Positions 16,911 through 26,255 of a stretch of DNA of 64,000 nucleotides are shown piece after piece. A program made the translations under genes and the position numbers. The DNA comes from Shewanella saliphila. GTDB lineage: Bacteria; Pseudomonadota; Gammaproteobacteria; Enterobacterales; Shewanellaceae. Under the pieces are notes generated by a model, which saw only the letters and a list, made by a program, of their open reading frames with translations, was not told the origin of the DNA and ran no database searches. Every line of letters begins with the position of its first letter. Position 1 is the stretch's first letter. The stretch is from the NCBI RefSeq assembly GCF_014648295.1, contig NZ_BMQV01000013.1, positions 1 through 64,000 of the forward strand. The letters run 5' to 3'.

Positions 16911-19400
16911 TTAGTTACAGCCTTGGATTACATCGCTGTTTGATACTGCAATCGTTGCTTGTCCAGCACCGGCAGTCATTGCAAAACCAGCGACTTGAGA
17001 TTGCATTTCTGCTGTTGCTGCTGCAGCCATACCGTCGGTAACGCCTTCAACTTCACTCGGGCTCACAATAGAACTGTGATGACCTTTAGAGAAGCGCACC
17101 GCACCAGAACCCGGCGTTGTTGCATCAACACAATCTAAACCTATGGCGGTAATTAATGGCTCAGTACCTGACAGTGGGAAACCGTCAACACTGTTCGGTA
17201 ACGTTTGGTCAGGTAAGTTACCTGCGCCATCACCTGCAATTTCAATTAAATGCACTGGCACTTCTGTCGCAGCTAACATACTTGCATGGTTAAGTGGGTC
17301 GGCTGAATCAACCGCGGTTTGCACTGCCAGCGCAAACGATGGAATAAACCCAGCATAAACCGCTTGCACTAATGCTTCATATTCAGCGCTGCCAACTTCA
17401 TAACCTGCAGTATTTGCCTCAGCAACTAACTCAGCAAATGTGTCAGATGCGGTTACGTTTGCAAACAGTTGTGGACCAAATGCCGCAGAACCGGCGAACG
17501 CACCCGCTAAACCACCCGCTGGAGCCACTAACGAGCTTGCGTTAATTGCATAGGCATTTGGTAAGCTTTCGCCTGATGTTGGGTCAACTAAGCCTGTGCT
17601 TGCATAAGTTGAGAACGTGGTACCCACAATCGCACCTAAGCTCAAACCTTGAGCGCTAATTTTTGACACATCAAACACTTGAGGTTGCTCTGCAGCCGCT
17701 AATTGCCCTGCCATACCCTGTAACAATAAGCGCAATGCTAAATGATCAAGTGTTGCTTGGCGGAAGTTATCACGTACCGTTAATGAACTGGCAATGTTTA
17801 CAAACACAAGCGGATTACCGTTAGCGTAAGCTTCTGGTTGCCCCACTAAAGCACCATAGCTTGGCGCTGTTGCAGAAATCTCATAAGCACCGCCATTACC
17901 GATTTCAAATGAACGCTCACCATGCAGTGGCATATCCATTGAAATAGTGGCAACGCCTGCCGCTGCATAAGTGCCCGCGTAAGCCAGGTTCATTTCTTTA
18001 CCGCCGCCAAGACCATGCATGGTAATGGTCGTTGGCCAACCATTGGTAGGAGGAACAAACGTGCCACCTTGAGCAGTCGTAAATGCTGCTAACTTGGCTG
18101 CATTAGGCAAGGTAATTTGTACTGGGATTGTTTCATAACTCTGAATCGCAGGAATTGGATTTAAGCGAGTTAAATGCTTAGAAATATCAGCCGATGTGCC
18201 ATCGTCAAGCAACCATTGCTTACCCGCAAGTAATGTTGGATTGGTTAGCGCGGCTTGTGCGTCAACGCCTTGCTCAGTAGCCTGGGCAAAGAAGTTTTCC
18301 TGGCTTAATGTGCCAGCCTGTAGTGCTAATAGAACTGATACTGGGCTGTCACCTTGAGCAAACCAACGGCCGTTAGGTGCGGTTGCTGCACCGTCAACCA
18401 CAGGAATCACACAACTACTTGATGAACAGTCACCATAAAATGGCAGTTTAATTTCGGCTGTATACACATCGGCCATATCAGCAAGGGTATAAGCTAAGCC
18501 GCTGTCAGAGGTTAATCCTAATGCTTGCGCTGCGGTATAACCTGCTGGCGTTGGCGTTTGTACAAATTCAGGCATATACGCTTCACTTGAGGCCATAAGT
18601 AATTTAGCGGTCTCATACACGTTTGCTACTGATTGCGTGGTAAATAGACCAGAAAAAATTATGCCTTCAGCGTCAACACCGTGCTCTGCAGCCACACCTT
18701 TCTCGTAACTATTCACTAGGCCTTGCAACTGTAATTGTGCTGCGGTTTCTAGTGGTTTAGTTTCAATATCTAACTTAAGTAAGTTATAGGTCGTCGATGC
18801 TGCAACGCTGCGGCCTAAAGAGTCTTGAATTAAGTCGGTAGCAACGTATAAATAAGATTGAATAGGTTTTAACGGTTTAAGCGGCACAATAACCACGTTA
18901 TCACCCGATACTGTGGTGACAAAATCAACTCCAAAAGTTAACTCTTCGCCCACTTTACATGCCGATACAGATGCCATTGAAGTACATTCAGGATCGGTAG
19001 ACAGTGATCCACCCACGGTGGCTTCAAATACGCGTATCGCACCTGGTTGGGAGACTGATGTGGCATCAAGTGTTAATACATTGCCTTGAAGGTCAGTTGC
19101 TAGCTCCATTGTTATTGAAATTGGTGAGCTAGTTGACCAACCATCTAAACCGCCAAGGGCGATTGAAGGATCGGTGTAATCGACGCCGGTTTCACCGGGC
19201 ATCTCAAGGGTGCCATCAAGGGTACCACTAAACAGTAAATCGTTTGGTACAGGAAGCAATCCGTTTGCTGGATCAAATTGAACATGCGACACAGGCACCA
19301 AAGGTTCGGCTTTTTCTTTTGCTTCGTTAAAACTATCGCCACCACATGCCGTTAAACCGAGAGCAGATGTTATTGCAACACCCAAAATGAGTCTTTTCAT
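16911..19400 (-). CDS. VolA/Pla-1 family surface lipoprotein lipase
   Basis: An 829-residue lipoprotein: signal peptide with lipobox LGLTAC (Cys19), then the N-terminal domain of the Pla-1/cef family (PANGLLPVPNDLLFSGTLDG, residues 44-63) and a C-terminal alpha/beta hydrolase. MHGLGGGKE near 461-469 is the probable oxyanion region, and GLSLG at 585-589 holds the nucleophile Ser587. A late KGHHSS could hold the catalytic His. VolA of Vibrio cholerae, a member of this family, is a surface-exposed lysophospholipase that frees fatty acids from host or environmental lipids. The gene is monocistronic with its own terminator. Substrate preference is inferred. Confidence 0.82.
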   Translation of the reverse strand: MKRLILGVAITSALGLTACGGDSFNEAKEKAEPLVPVSHVQFDPANGLLPVPNDLLFSGTLDGTLEMPGETGVDYTDPSIALGGLDGWSTSSPISITMELATDLQGNVLTLDATSVSQPGAIRVFEATVGGSLSTDPECTSMASVSACKVGEELTFGVDFVTTVSGDNVVIVPLKPLKPIQSYLYVATDLIQDSLGRSVAASTTYNLLKLDIETKPLETAAQLQLQGLVNSYEKGVAAEHGVDAEGIIFSGLFTTQSVANVYETAKLLMASSEAYMPEFVQTPTPAGYTAAQALGLTSDSGLAYTLADMADVYTAEIKLPFYGDCSSSSCVIPVVDGAATAPNGRWFAQGDSPVSVLLALQAGTLSQENFFAQATEQGVDAQAALTNPTLLAGKQWLLDDGTSADISKHLTRLNPIPAIQSYETIPVQITLPNAAKLAAFTTAQGGTFVPPTNGWPTTITMHGLGGGKEMNLAYAGTYAAAGVATISMDMPLHGERSFEIGNGGAYEISATAPSYGALVGQPEAYANGNPLVFVNIASSLTVRDNFRQATLDHLALRLLLQGMAGQLAAAEQPQVFDVSKISAQGLSLGAIVGTTFSTYASTGLVDPTSGESLPNAYAINASSLVAPAGGLAGAFAGSAAFGPQLFANVTASDTFAELVAEANTAGYEVGSAEYEALVQAVYAGFIPSFALAVQTAVDSADPLNHASMLAATEVPVHLIEIAGDGAGNLPDQTLPNSVDGFPLSGTEPLITAIGLDCVDATTPGSGAVRFSKGHHSSIVSPSEVEGVTDGMAAAATAEMQSQVAGFAMTAGAGQATIAVSNSDVIQGCN

Positions 19401-19659
19401 CTTTTTTCCCCAAATCTTGTTTTAATAATTTTGTTTTCCCCAAGAATTGGTCACAATAGTCCTATCATGCGACCAAAAGGACTTATGTTAGTCCTTAACT
19501 ATTCTCAAGTTAACGCAAAATTATAGAGTTAGCTACAAGTTTGTTACATACAAATGACGTATTCGCATACAATTATCAATCATTTGTTTCAAACGGTCGT
19601 TTAAATTATAGTCGATTCTAGATTTGACGGGCGATTGCGCTCAGAGGAAATAATCAATC

Positions 19660-20397
19660 ATGTTGGAATATCAAGCGGTAAAAGATTCACTCAATAACAA
19701 AACTATCTTGGTTACAGGTGCAGGTGCCGGCATTGGTCGCACCGCCGCAATTGAATATGCTAAGCATGGCGCTACGGTCATTTTGTTAGGCAAAACGGTT
19801 AAAAAGCTTGAGACCGTATATGATGAAATCGTTAATGCCGGTTACCCAATGCCTGCCATTGTGCCGCTTGACCTAAAAGGCGCGACTGAACAAAACTATA
19901 TTGATATGGCTGAAACCATTGCTGAACAGTTTGGCCACCTTGACGGTCTTTTGCATAATGCATCAGAACTTGGTGCGCTAGGGCCATTTGAGCACATTGA
20001 TTTAGCTTCATTAGACGCCATCATGAAAGTCAACGTCACCGCTCAAGCTATTATGACTAAAGCCTTGTTGCCGATTATGCGCAAAGCTCCTAATGCCTCA
20101 ATCATCTTTACCTCTAGTAGCGTTGGCCGTAAAGGACGTGCATATTGGGGGCCTTATGCATTTTCTAAATTTGCTACCGAAGGCATGATGCAAGTACTTG
20201 CCGATGAGTGTGATGGTACTTCTGTGAGAGTCAATACCATTAATCCAGGCGCAACCCGTACTGAAATGCGTGCAAAAGCTTACCCAGGTGAAGATCCACA
20301 GACATTAAAAACGGCACAAGAAATTATGCCAACGTACCTGTTTTTAATGACTAATGAATCCATTAATACCAATGGTCAGGCGCTTAACGCTCAATAA
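19660..20397 (+). CDS. yciK: YciK family short-chain oxidoreductase
   Basis: A 245-residue classical short-chain dehydrogenase: NAD(P) motif GAGAGIG at 20-26, HNAS near 99-102, catalytic Ser at 152-154 in TSSSVG, Tyr166 and Lys170 in YAFSK. The sequence matches the YciK subgroup of gammaproteobacteria. The physiological substrate is unknown. AGAGGAAA lies upstream of the ATG with a long spacer. Transcription ends at the strong hairpin at 20408-20442. Confidence 0.88.
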   Translation: MLEYQAVKDSLNNKTILVTGAGAGIGRTAAIEYAKHGATVILLGKTVKKLETVYDEIVNAGYPMPAIVPLDLKGATEQNYIDMAETIAEQFGHLDGLLHNASELGALGPFEHIDLASLDAIMKVNVTAQAIMTKALLPIMRKAPNASIIFTSSSVGRKGRAYWGPYAFSKFATEGMMQVLADECDGTSVRVNTINPGATRTEMRAKAYPGEDPQTLKTAQEIMPTYLFLMTNESINTNGQALNAQ

Positions 20398-20407
20398 TCT
20401 TTACGCT

Positions 20408-20442
20408 AATAAAAAACGGAAGCCAAGGCTTCCGTTTTTATT
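20408..20442. terminator. bidirectional rho-independent terminator
   Basis: Perfect stem AAAAACGGAAGCC with its complement around AA, between the convergent yciK and helix-hairpin-helix genes. Confidence 0.92.
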
Positions 20443-20458
20443 AGCCGATTAGCGCAGG

Positions 20459-20803
20459 CTAAAATTTGATGGTTTTGGCATTTTGACTCACCAGTTTTTC
20501 TCCCACACCTTTAACCATGGTCAATTGTTGTAAGTTTTTAAACTTACCATTTTTAGCACGGTAATCGACAATCGCTTGTGCTTTGGCTTTGCCAATCCCC
20601 TTGAGCGACTGCAACTCAGTCACGCTAGCCTTATTCACATTGATGTTTTGTACTTTGGTGGATTGTTTCTCAACGGCTTTGGTTGTTTTTTTGGATACTT
20701 CGGCAACCGATTTGGTTTTAGTTGAGTCTGCAGCAAAAGATGAGGTGCTAAAAAAACAACATAAGCACATGAATACTGCAGTTAATGTTAATGATGACTT
20801 CAT
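20459..20803 (-). CDS. exported ComEA-like helix-hairpin-helix protein
   Basis: A 114-residue protein. The start is the ATG at 20803, which follows AAGGAG; the frame continues 20 codons upstream without support. The signal peptide ends in SSFA-A, a Lys- and Thr-rich linker follows, and the C-terminus holds a double helix-hairpin-helix (INVNKASVTELQSLKGIG and MVKGVGEKL) typical of the ComEA DNA-binding domain. ComEA pulls incoming DNA into the periplasm during transformation. Other competence genes are not nearby, so the role is inferred from the domain alone. Confidence 0.85.
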   Translation of the reverse strand: MKSSLTLTAVFMCLCCFFSTSSFAADSTKTKSVAEVSKKTTKAVEKQSTKVQNINVNKASVTELQSLKGIGKAKAQAIVDYRAKNGKFKNLQQLTMVKGVGEKLVSQNAKTIKF

Positions 20804-20963
20804 TAGAGTCTCCTTGTTTCGTATTTTGCTGGTGTCGGTCCTATTTTTTACGACATAGTCCATAATCCAGCGCGAAGATTCAGAACGCTATTCCGTTTCC
20901 GAATCGGAGACTAACTCTAGTCAACAACCCTCAATTGTACATAAAAAACACAATTCGCTAATA

Positions 20964-22049
20964 TTAACGCTTCACTTTGTCCTCAGACTTTGCTTTTTTA
21001 CTGGCCATTATTGATGAGGTAAACTGAGTTAACTCACCCAATAAATGCTGATGCACCTGAGTTAATTTAGGTTTGTTGTTTGAGGTAAACGCAATGGGAC
21101 GGCATAAATTCATGGCCTGATACCCTAGCCTAGCGGTTAATAAGCCGCCACCAAGACCTTGAGCGATGCGAGTTGATAGTTTGCCGGTCATTTCTACTGA
21201 CAATAACTGGGTTCCCAAATCGGTAATTACTTCAGTGCTACCTGCATAGATGACATTAACAATGATACTGCGAATAAGTTTAATCCGGCTCCAATAACCT
21301 AACTCAATGCCATAAATAGCAGCCACTTCATTGATCATTTTTTGATTGCGCCACAAAATAATCGCCATATCCAGCGCTGCCAAAGGACTTGCAGCCAAGA
21401 GTAATGCCGATTCAGCAGCAAATCGATTGACCCTTTTTTTCGCTAATAAATCACGTTCACTCAAAACAATCTTGTCAAACAGCATCACCATTTCGGCATC
21501 ATTGTGTTCTTTATTGCTGGCCTGAATATACTGTTGTTTTGCTTCTGAATTGGGATATTTCGCCAAAATTGGCGAAATAAACTTATTGGCTTCGCCCATT
21601 TGCATACTTTGCGACAATCGCTCTGCCCTTGCCTGATGATCAGCGACTTTTTTTAGATTGGCTAACTTGCGCCATTCTTTAATCACACCGACCCCAGCCC
21701 ATAAGCTCACAATGCCTAACACTGTGGCATAAAAACCAAATAACCAGGGGCTTTGATTAAATGATTCCATTAACCCTAATGCTGTTTGTACCACAGCTAA
21801 AAGCCCTACACTGATTAGCGATAACACCGCTAGTTTTGACCAACGTTTAGGTTTGCTGGGCGCAATACTGTCGCTAATAGACTCGGGTAATTCCGCTAAG
21901 GTTTGCTCACACACAAACTCAACCTCACTGAAAGATTGAGTGGGTTTGATTGTCTCTGCTGATTGATTGGCTTGTGGCTCATCGATAAGATCGGTGTCAT
22001 TAAAGACTTGCGATTTTTTTAGCCCTGAAGCGTTATTTGCCTGATTCAT
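20964..22049 (-). CDS. ycjF: TIGR01620/DUF697 membrane protein YcjF
   Basis: A 361-residue inner-membrane protein. A polar N-terminus of about 70 residues is followed by two membrane helices near residues 75-120 and a DUF697 domain with further hydrophobic helices (ALLLAASPLAALDMAIILW). It lies 23 bp after ycjX, the usual pair, downstream of the psp genes as in E. coli. It probably takes part in the envelope-stress response with YcjX, but its molecular role is unknown. Confidence 0.87.
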   Translation of the reverse strand: MNQANNASGLKKSQVFNDTDLIDEPQANQSAETIKPTQSFSEVEFVCEQTLAELPESISDSIAPSKPKRWSKLAVLSLISVGLLAVVQTALGLMESFNQSPWLFGFYATVLGIVSLWAGVGVIKEWRKLANLKKVADHQARAERLSQSMQMGEANKFISPILAKYPNSEAKQQYIQASNKEHNDAEMVMLFDKIVLSERDLLAKKRVNRFAAESALLLAASPLAALDMAIILWRNQKMINEVAAIYGIELGYWSRIKLIRSIIVNVIYAGSTEVITDLGTQLLSVEMTGKLSTRIAQGLGGGLLTARLGYQAMNLCRPIAFTSNNKPKLTQVHQHLLGELTQFTSSIMASKKAKSEDKVKR

Positions 22050-22072
22050 AAAAGATACTCACACTCATGCCA

Positions 22073-23515
22073 CTAGGTTAATTTGTCGCCTAATAAAAAC
22101 TCTAAAAGATGGTCAAGACGTATATGCTCAAACTTAGGATGAGCTTCATTTAAATGACTGATATTAGGTGGTAAAAATGAATTAAAATTAAATCCCTGTT
22201 GCTGCCAAAATGCGGTATCTGGCAAGGTTGTCGGCACATCTCCCGGATAAACGGTAATTTGCTTACCCTCTAAGCCCGTACCTTTAACCACCTCTTGCTG
22301 ACCATTGTCGGTATTGACCATGCCGTGCTGCGTCGCCTTAATCGCACTGATGGCCATGGTTTCCACTTCACTGCCTTCAAAATTGGCGTAATGCTGACTT
22401 TGCTGCAGCATGGCCGTTAATAAACTCAACACATGGCTTTGCTGATCTCGTGTCACCCGGTCTACCTGGCTCGCGGCAAATAATACTTTGTCGATACGGG
22501 GTGAAAACAACCGCTTAATCAAGCTCGACTGACCAAACTGAAAGCTTTCCATAATGCTATTTAATGCACGCCCCATATCATTAAATTGTGCTTGGCCATG
22601 ATTTAACGCATTTAAGCAATCCACCAGCACTAACTGACGGTCAAAACGTGAAAAATAATCGCGATAAAATGGCTTAACCACCTGAGAGACATACTGCTCA
22701 TAACGGCGCTTTAATACGTGATAATTAGAGTCATTAGGGCTTGCTGCCAACTCTGAATGGTTTAATGGGCTCAGTGACAATAACGGAAAAAAAGCCAGTA
22801 ATGGCGTGTTTTCATACTCGCCGGGTAACAGCATACGCCCTGGCTGAGCATGATAAAATCCTTGCTCTCGAACTAAATCAACCAGCAGAGCTTGGTACAA
22901 ATCGGCTAGGTACTTTAGTTGTTGTTCGTCTGCAACTTGGGCTAAATCTAAGTTGTTAATCGCTTGAGTGAACGCCTCATAACAAGGTGATTGACTTAAG
23001 CTGGCAACATTTTGCTGCTGTGAAAGACACCAATGAGTAAAGTCATGTTTGAGCATCGGCAAATCGAGCAGCCACTCACCAGGATAATCAACAATATCGA
23101 CATACAAAGTGGCGGTGTCTGTTAATTTGGCCAAGATGCCTTGTTGCGGCTGGTATTTGATGGCTAAACGTAATTCGGTGATCGTGCGAGTCGATGCAGG
23201 CCATTTAGGCGGTGATGAATTTAATGCATTCATTGAGCCTTGATAGTCAAAACTGGCAATGTCTAAGTCGGGTTGCATTGCCCGCTGCACGCCAATTAAT
23301 CGGCCTTCTCTGGCAACTTGCCATAATGGTAATGGATTGTGCTTATTGCCTTTACCGGCATGTAATAATTGATTCACTAGACCACTGATGAATGCGGTTT
23401 TTCCTGCGCCAGATAAACCTGTAACCGCCAATCTAACGTGGCGATCGGTACTACGGTGTACAAGAGATTGTGCAGTTTGGCTGACTTTGAACAAGGAACG
23501 ATCTAAAAATTTCAT
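22073..23515 (-). CDS. ycjX: DUF463 family P-loop protein YcjX
   Basis: A 480-residue protein with Walker A motif GLSGAGKT at 33-40 and a later VDYPGEW that fits a G3-like motif (DxPG), so it is a probable nucleotide-binding protein related to GTPases. It is co-regulated with the phage-shock genes in E. coli, where ycjXF belong to the PspF regulon. Here it follows pspC by 68 bp on the same strand. It is cytoplasmic, and its partner is probably YcjF. Confidence 0.88.
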   Translation of the reverse strand: MKFLDRSLFKVSQTAQSLVHRSTDRHVRLAVTGLSGAGKTAFISGLVNQLLHAGKGNKHNPLPLWQVAREGRLIGVQRAMQPDLDIASFDYQGSMNALNSSPPKWPASTRTITELRLAIKYQPQQGILAKLTDTATLYVDIVDYPGEWLLDLPMLKHDFTHWCLSQQQNVASLSQSPCYEAFTQAINNLDLAQVADEQQLKYLADLYQALLVDLVREQGFYHAQPGRMLLPGEYENTPLLAFFPLLSLSPLNHSELAASPNDSNYHVLKRRYEQYVSQVVKPFYRDYFSRFDRQLVLVDCLNALNHGQAQFNDMGRALNSIMESFQFGQSSLIKRLFSPRIDKVLFAASQVDRVTRDQQSHVLSLLTAMLQQSQHYANFEGSEVETMAISAIKATQHGMVNTDNGQQEVVKGTGLEGKQITVYPGDVPTTLPDTAFWQQQGFNFNSFLPPNISHLNEAHPKFEHIRLDHLLEFLLGDKLT

Positions 23516-23583
23516 GGTGGCTGACAGCTCCTAAATCTAGGTTAATCATAAAACTAGGGCGGTAAACCGCCCATTTAGAATCA

Positions 23584-23979
23584 TTAAAGACTATTGATTT
23601 CCCGTTTTAAGTCAAAGCTATCTGACGTAACGTGTTTCTCTAGTCGCTGTAATCGAGTTTCAAGTCCATTAAACTGGCGACTGACATCAAATAAGGCACG
23701 TTTTGCTGGCTCACCTGCTTGCCATACCTTCTTTTTAACTTCGATATCTTTGTGTTGTTCGTCATATTCTAATGCCTGTGGTTTAACATCGAGTATCATC
23801 CACAGCGCAATATAAATCACAAACACCACACCGGTACCACCAAGGAGAAATATCGATACCGCTAACACGCGCACTAACCAGGTTTCAAAGTTAAAATAGT
23901 CAGCAATACCCGAACATACTCCCGCTATTTTACCACTCTTAGGATTGCGGTATAGCGTACGACCGTTAGTTGTGCCCAT
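23584..23979 (-). CDS. pspC: phage shock protein C
   Basis: A 131-residue inner-membrane protein with an N-terminal PspC domain (LYRNPKSGKIAGVCSGIADYF, then a membrane helix near 40-62) and a polar C-terminal coiled-coil half. PspC and PspB sense secretin mislocalisation or proton-motive-force loss and withdraw PspA from PspF. Its start overlaps the end of pspB by 14 bp, so translation is probably coupled. No pspD follows; ycjX comes next. Confidence 0.92.
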   Translation of the reverse strand: MGTTNGRTLYRNPKSGKIAGVCSGIADYFNFETWLVRVLAVSIFLLGGTGVVFVIYIALWMILDVKPQALEYDEQHKDIEVKKKVWQAGEPAKRALFDVSRQFNGLETRLQRLEKHVTSDSFDLKREINSL

Positions 23980-24205
23980 GTTTCGCCCTCCACTCTGGTG
24001 AATCAGTATCTAAAATTGCTTCTAAGGTTTCTATGCGATGGCTCATTTTTTCAGCTTTCGCAATTAAATCATTAAGCTGGCCAAATTCTTCCTCTGTGAG
24101 TCCTTGGCTCACTTGTCGCTTACTGCGGTAGTGAAGAATCAACCAAATGGGCGCCACAATTACTAAAAATATGATAATTGGTGCAATAAGAAGATCCATG
24201 TCCAT
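23966..24205 (-). CDS. pspB: phage shock protein B
   Basis: A 79-residue protein with one N-terminal membrane helix (LLIAPIIIFLVIVAPIWLI) followed by a charged cytoplasmic leucine-zipper-like part (LNDLIAKAEKMSHRIETLEAIL). It matches PspB in length and order and acts with PspC in signal transduction to PspA. It is separated from pspA by 20 bp. Confidence 0.92.
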   Translation of the reverse strand: MDMDLLIAPIIIFLVIVAPIWLILHYRSKRQVSQGLTEEEFGQLNDLIAKAEKMSHRIETLEAILDTDSPEWRAKHGHN

Positions 24206-24225
24206 AACTCACCTCTGAAAAATTA

Positions 24226-24909
24226 TTATGCTTTTGATTTAGGTTGTTTTTTTGCGTTTACTTTGGCTTTAAGTGCAGCTAACTCATCATTAACAGCATC
24301 TTCAGCTTCAAGGGCAGCAAATTCATCTGCAAGTGAATCTTTTTTACCTAAGTCATATGATTCTACTTGAGCTTCTAGGCCTTCTACACGGCGCTCGTAT
24401 TGCTCAAACTTCATCATTGCATCATCAATTTTGCTTGAATCAAGCTGCTTTTTAACTTCTAAACGCGAAGTCGCAGTTTGCTTACGCATAATAATGGTCT
24501 TTTGACGAGCACGGGCATCATTCAATTTTTCTTGAAGTTGCGCGACTTCATCTTTTAAACGGGTGATATGTTCTTCAACGACTTGCAATTCCATTTCAAG
24601 TGTTTCAAGCAAACCAACGGTTTTTTGCTTTTCAATTAAGGCGGCTTTAGCTAAGTCTTCACGATCTTTCGATAATGCTAACTCTGCTTTGTCTTGCCAA
24701 TCTTGCACTTGTTCTTGTACTCGACCGATACGACGAAGTAATTCTTTTTTCTCGGCCAACACTCGGGCTGAGGTTGAACGAACTTCGACTAGCGTGTCTT
24801 CCATTTCTTGAATGATCAGACGTACCATTTTTTCTGGATCTTCTGCTTTATCAAGTATTGCACTGATATTTGAATTAACGATATCTGCAAAGCGAGAGAA
24901 AATTCCCAT
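24226..24909 (-). CDS. pspA: phage shock protein A
   Basis: A 227-residue protein, almost wholly coiled coil, with the conserved opening MGIFSRFADIVNSNISAILD that forms the membrane-binding amphipathic helix. PspA oligomerises on stressed inner membrane to limit proton leakage, and when free it binds and inhibits PspF. This is an ESCRT-III-related family. GAGGA precedes the start. A sigma-54 promoter lies at 24952-24968, so expression should need PspF. It is the first gene of pspABC-ycjXF. Confidence 0.95.
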   Translation of the reverse strand: MGIFSRFADIVNSNISAILDKAEDPEKMVRLIIQEMEDTLVEVRSTSARVLAEKKELLRRIGRVQEQVQDWQDKAELALSKDREDLAKAALIEKQKTVGLLETLEMELQVVEEHITRLKDEVAQLQEKLNDARARQKTIIMRKQTATSRLEVKKQLDSSKIDDAMMKFEQYERRVEGLEAQVESYDLGKKDSLADEFAALEAEDAVNDELAALKAKVNAKKQPKSKA

Positions 24910-24951
24910 AATATATTCCTCAAAAATTAACGTGGATGTCGCAATAGGTAT

Positions 24952-24968
24952 TACACATTGCGTGCCAA
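24952..24968 (-). promoter_or_regulatory. sigma-54 promoter of the psp operon
   Basis: On the minus strand TTGGCACGCAATGTGTA matches the -24/-12 consensus: GG at -24, a G at the -12 position and 10-bp spacing; only the last C of TTGC is missing. It lies about 43 nt upstream of the pspA start, in the divergent pspA-pspF region. Confidence 0.72.
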
Positions 24969-25101
24969 CTTTTAAAAACTAAACTATATTAGTGAGTTAT
25001 ACAAATATTTAACTTTTACTTTCATTTATTAACTAAGCCATCTATTATGATTTTCACCAATTATTAGTCTAATTCACTAACAATTTTGCGAGTAAGCCAC
25101 T

Positions 25102-26172
25102 GTGAGCAAACAATACCAACAAGATAATCTCATCGGCCAGTCTAATGCATTACTCGAAGTATTAGAGCATGTGTCTAAAATTGCGCCCCTCTCAAAACCG
25201 GTACTTATCATTGGTGAGCGCGGCACAGGTAAAGAGTTAATTGCCGAGCGGCTACATTATTTGTCAGCGCGCTGGGATCAAAGCTTTATTAAGCTTAATT
25301 GCTCATCGTTAAGTGAAAACTTACTTGAAAGTGAACTGTTTGGCCATGAGTCTGGTGCATTTACCGGTGCAAAAGGTAAGCATGAAGGCCGCTTTGAGCG
25401 AGCCGATGGTGGCACATTGTTTTTAGATGAGCTGGCCAATACCTCAGGGCTTATTCAAGAGAAACTATTACGGGTCATTGAATACGGTGAGTTTGAGCGT
25501 GTCGGTGGCAGTAAAACAGTACAGTCTGATGTGCGACTCATTTGCGCAGCCAACGAAGACTTACCGTCATTAGCCGACAGCGGCGAATTTAGAGCCGATT
25601 TATTAGACCGCTTAGCGTTTGATGTAATTACCTTACCGCCGCTTCGCTGCCGTACTGAAGATATTATGCCTTTAGCACAACACTTTGCCGTGAGTATGGC
25701 CAGACAACTCGGGCTTGAATATTTTGGCGGATTTGGCGCCATCGCCATTGAGCAACTAATGATGCATAATTGGCCCGGTAATATCCGCGAATTAAAAAAC
25801 GTGGTTGAACGCAGTGTGTACCGCGAAGGCTCTGAAGGCCAAGAAATTGACCAGATTATTTTAGACCCTTTTGCATCACCTTATCGCCCAACGGGTCGAG
25901 TTAAAACCCGCGAACGCCAAGTGCAACCAGTAGAATTGCCTGCAGCATCTGTCGATACAGACGAAGAAACTCTGCCAGTTCCTCTTACTCACAGCAATAT
26001 TGAGTTTCCGATAAACTTTAAAGAATACACTGAAAATGCAGAAATAGACTTGCTGCAACGCGCTCTAGCTGAAGGGCAATACAACCAGAAAAAAACCGCA
26101 GATTTATTAGGATTAAGCTACCATCAGCTCAGGGGCATTTTGAAAAAGTACAACTTGCTAGACAAGTCGTAA
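25102..26172 (+). CDS. pspF: psp operon transcriptional activator PspF
   Basis: A 356-residue sigma-54-dependent activator without receiver domain, as in PspF. It has Walker A GERGTGKE at 38-45, the sigma-54 contact loop GAFTGA at 85-90, and a C-terminal Fis-type helix-turn-helix (KKTADLLGLSYHQLRGIL). A linker of about 45 residues between AAA+ and DNA-binding domains is longer than in E. coli (325 residues). It is held inactive by PspA until envelope stress. It starts with GTG and is divergent from pspA. Confidence 0.93.
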   Translation: MSKQYQQDNLIGQSNALLEVLEHVSKIAPLSKPVLIIGERGTGKELIAERLHYLSARWDQSFIKLNCSSLSENLLESELFGHESGAFTGAKGKHEGRFERADGGTLFLDELANTSGLIQEKLLRVIEYGEFERVGGSKTVQSDVRLICAANEDLPSLADSGEFRADLLDRLAFDVITLPPLRCRTEDIMPLAQHFAVSMARQLGLEYFGGFGAIAIEQLMMHNWPGNIRELKNVVERSVYREGSEGQEIDQIILDPFASPYRPTGRVKTRERQVQPVELPAASVDTDEETLPVPLTHSNIEFPINFKEYTENAEIDLLQRALAEGQYNQKKTADLLGLSYHQLRGILKKYNLLDKS

Positions 26173-26255
26173 ATGAACTCATGCATCTGCGATTGCTCAG
26201 CTCGTATGAACACTGTTAAAATGAACCCTCAAAGTCGAAAAAAAATGATCACACC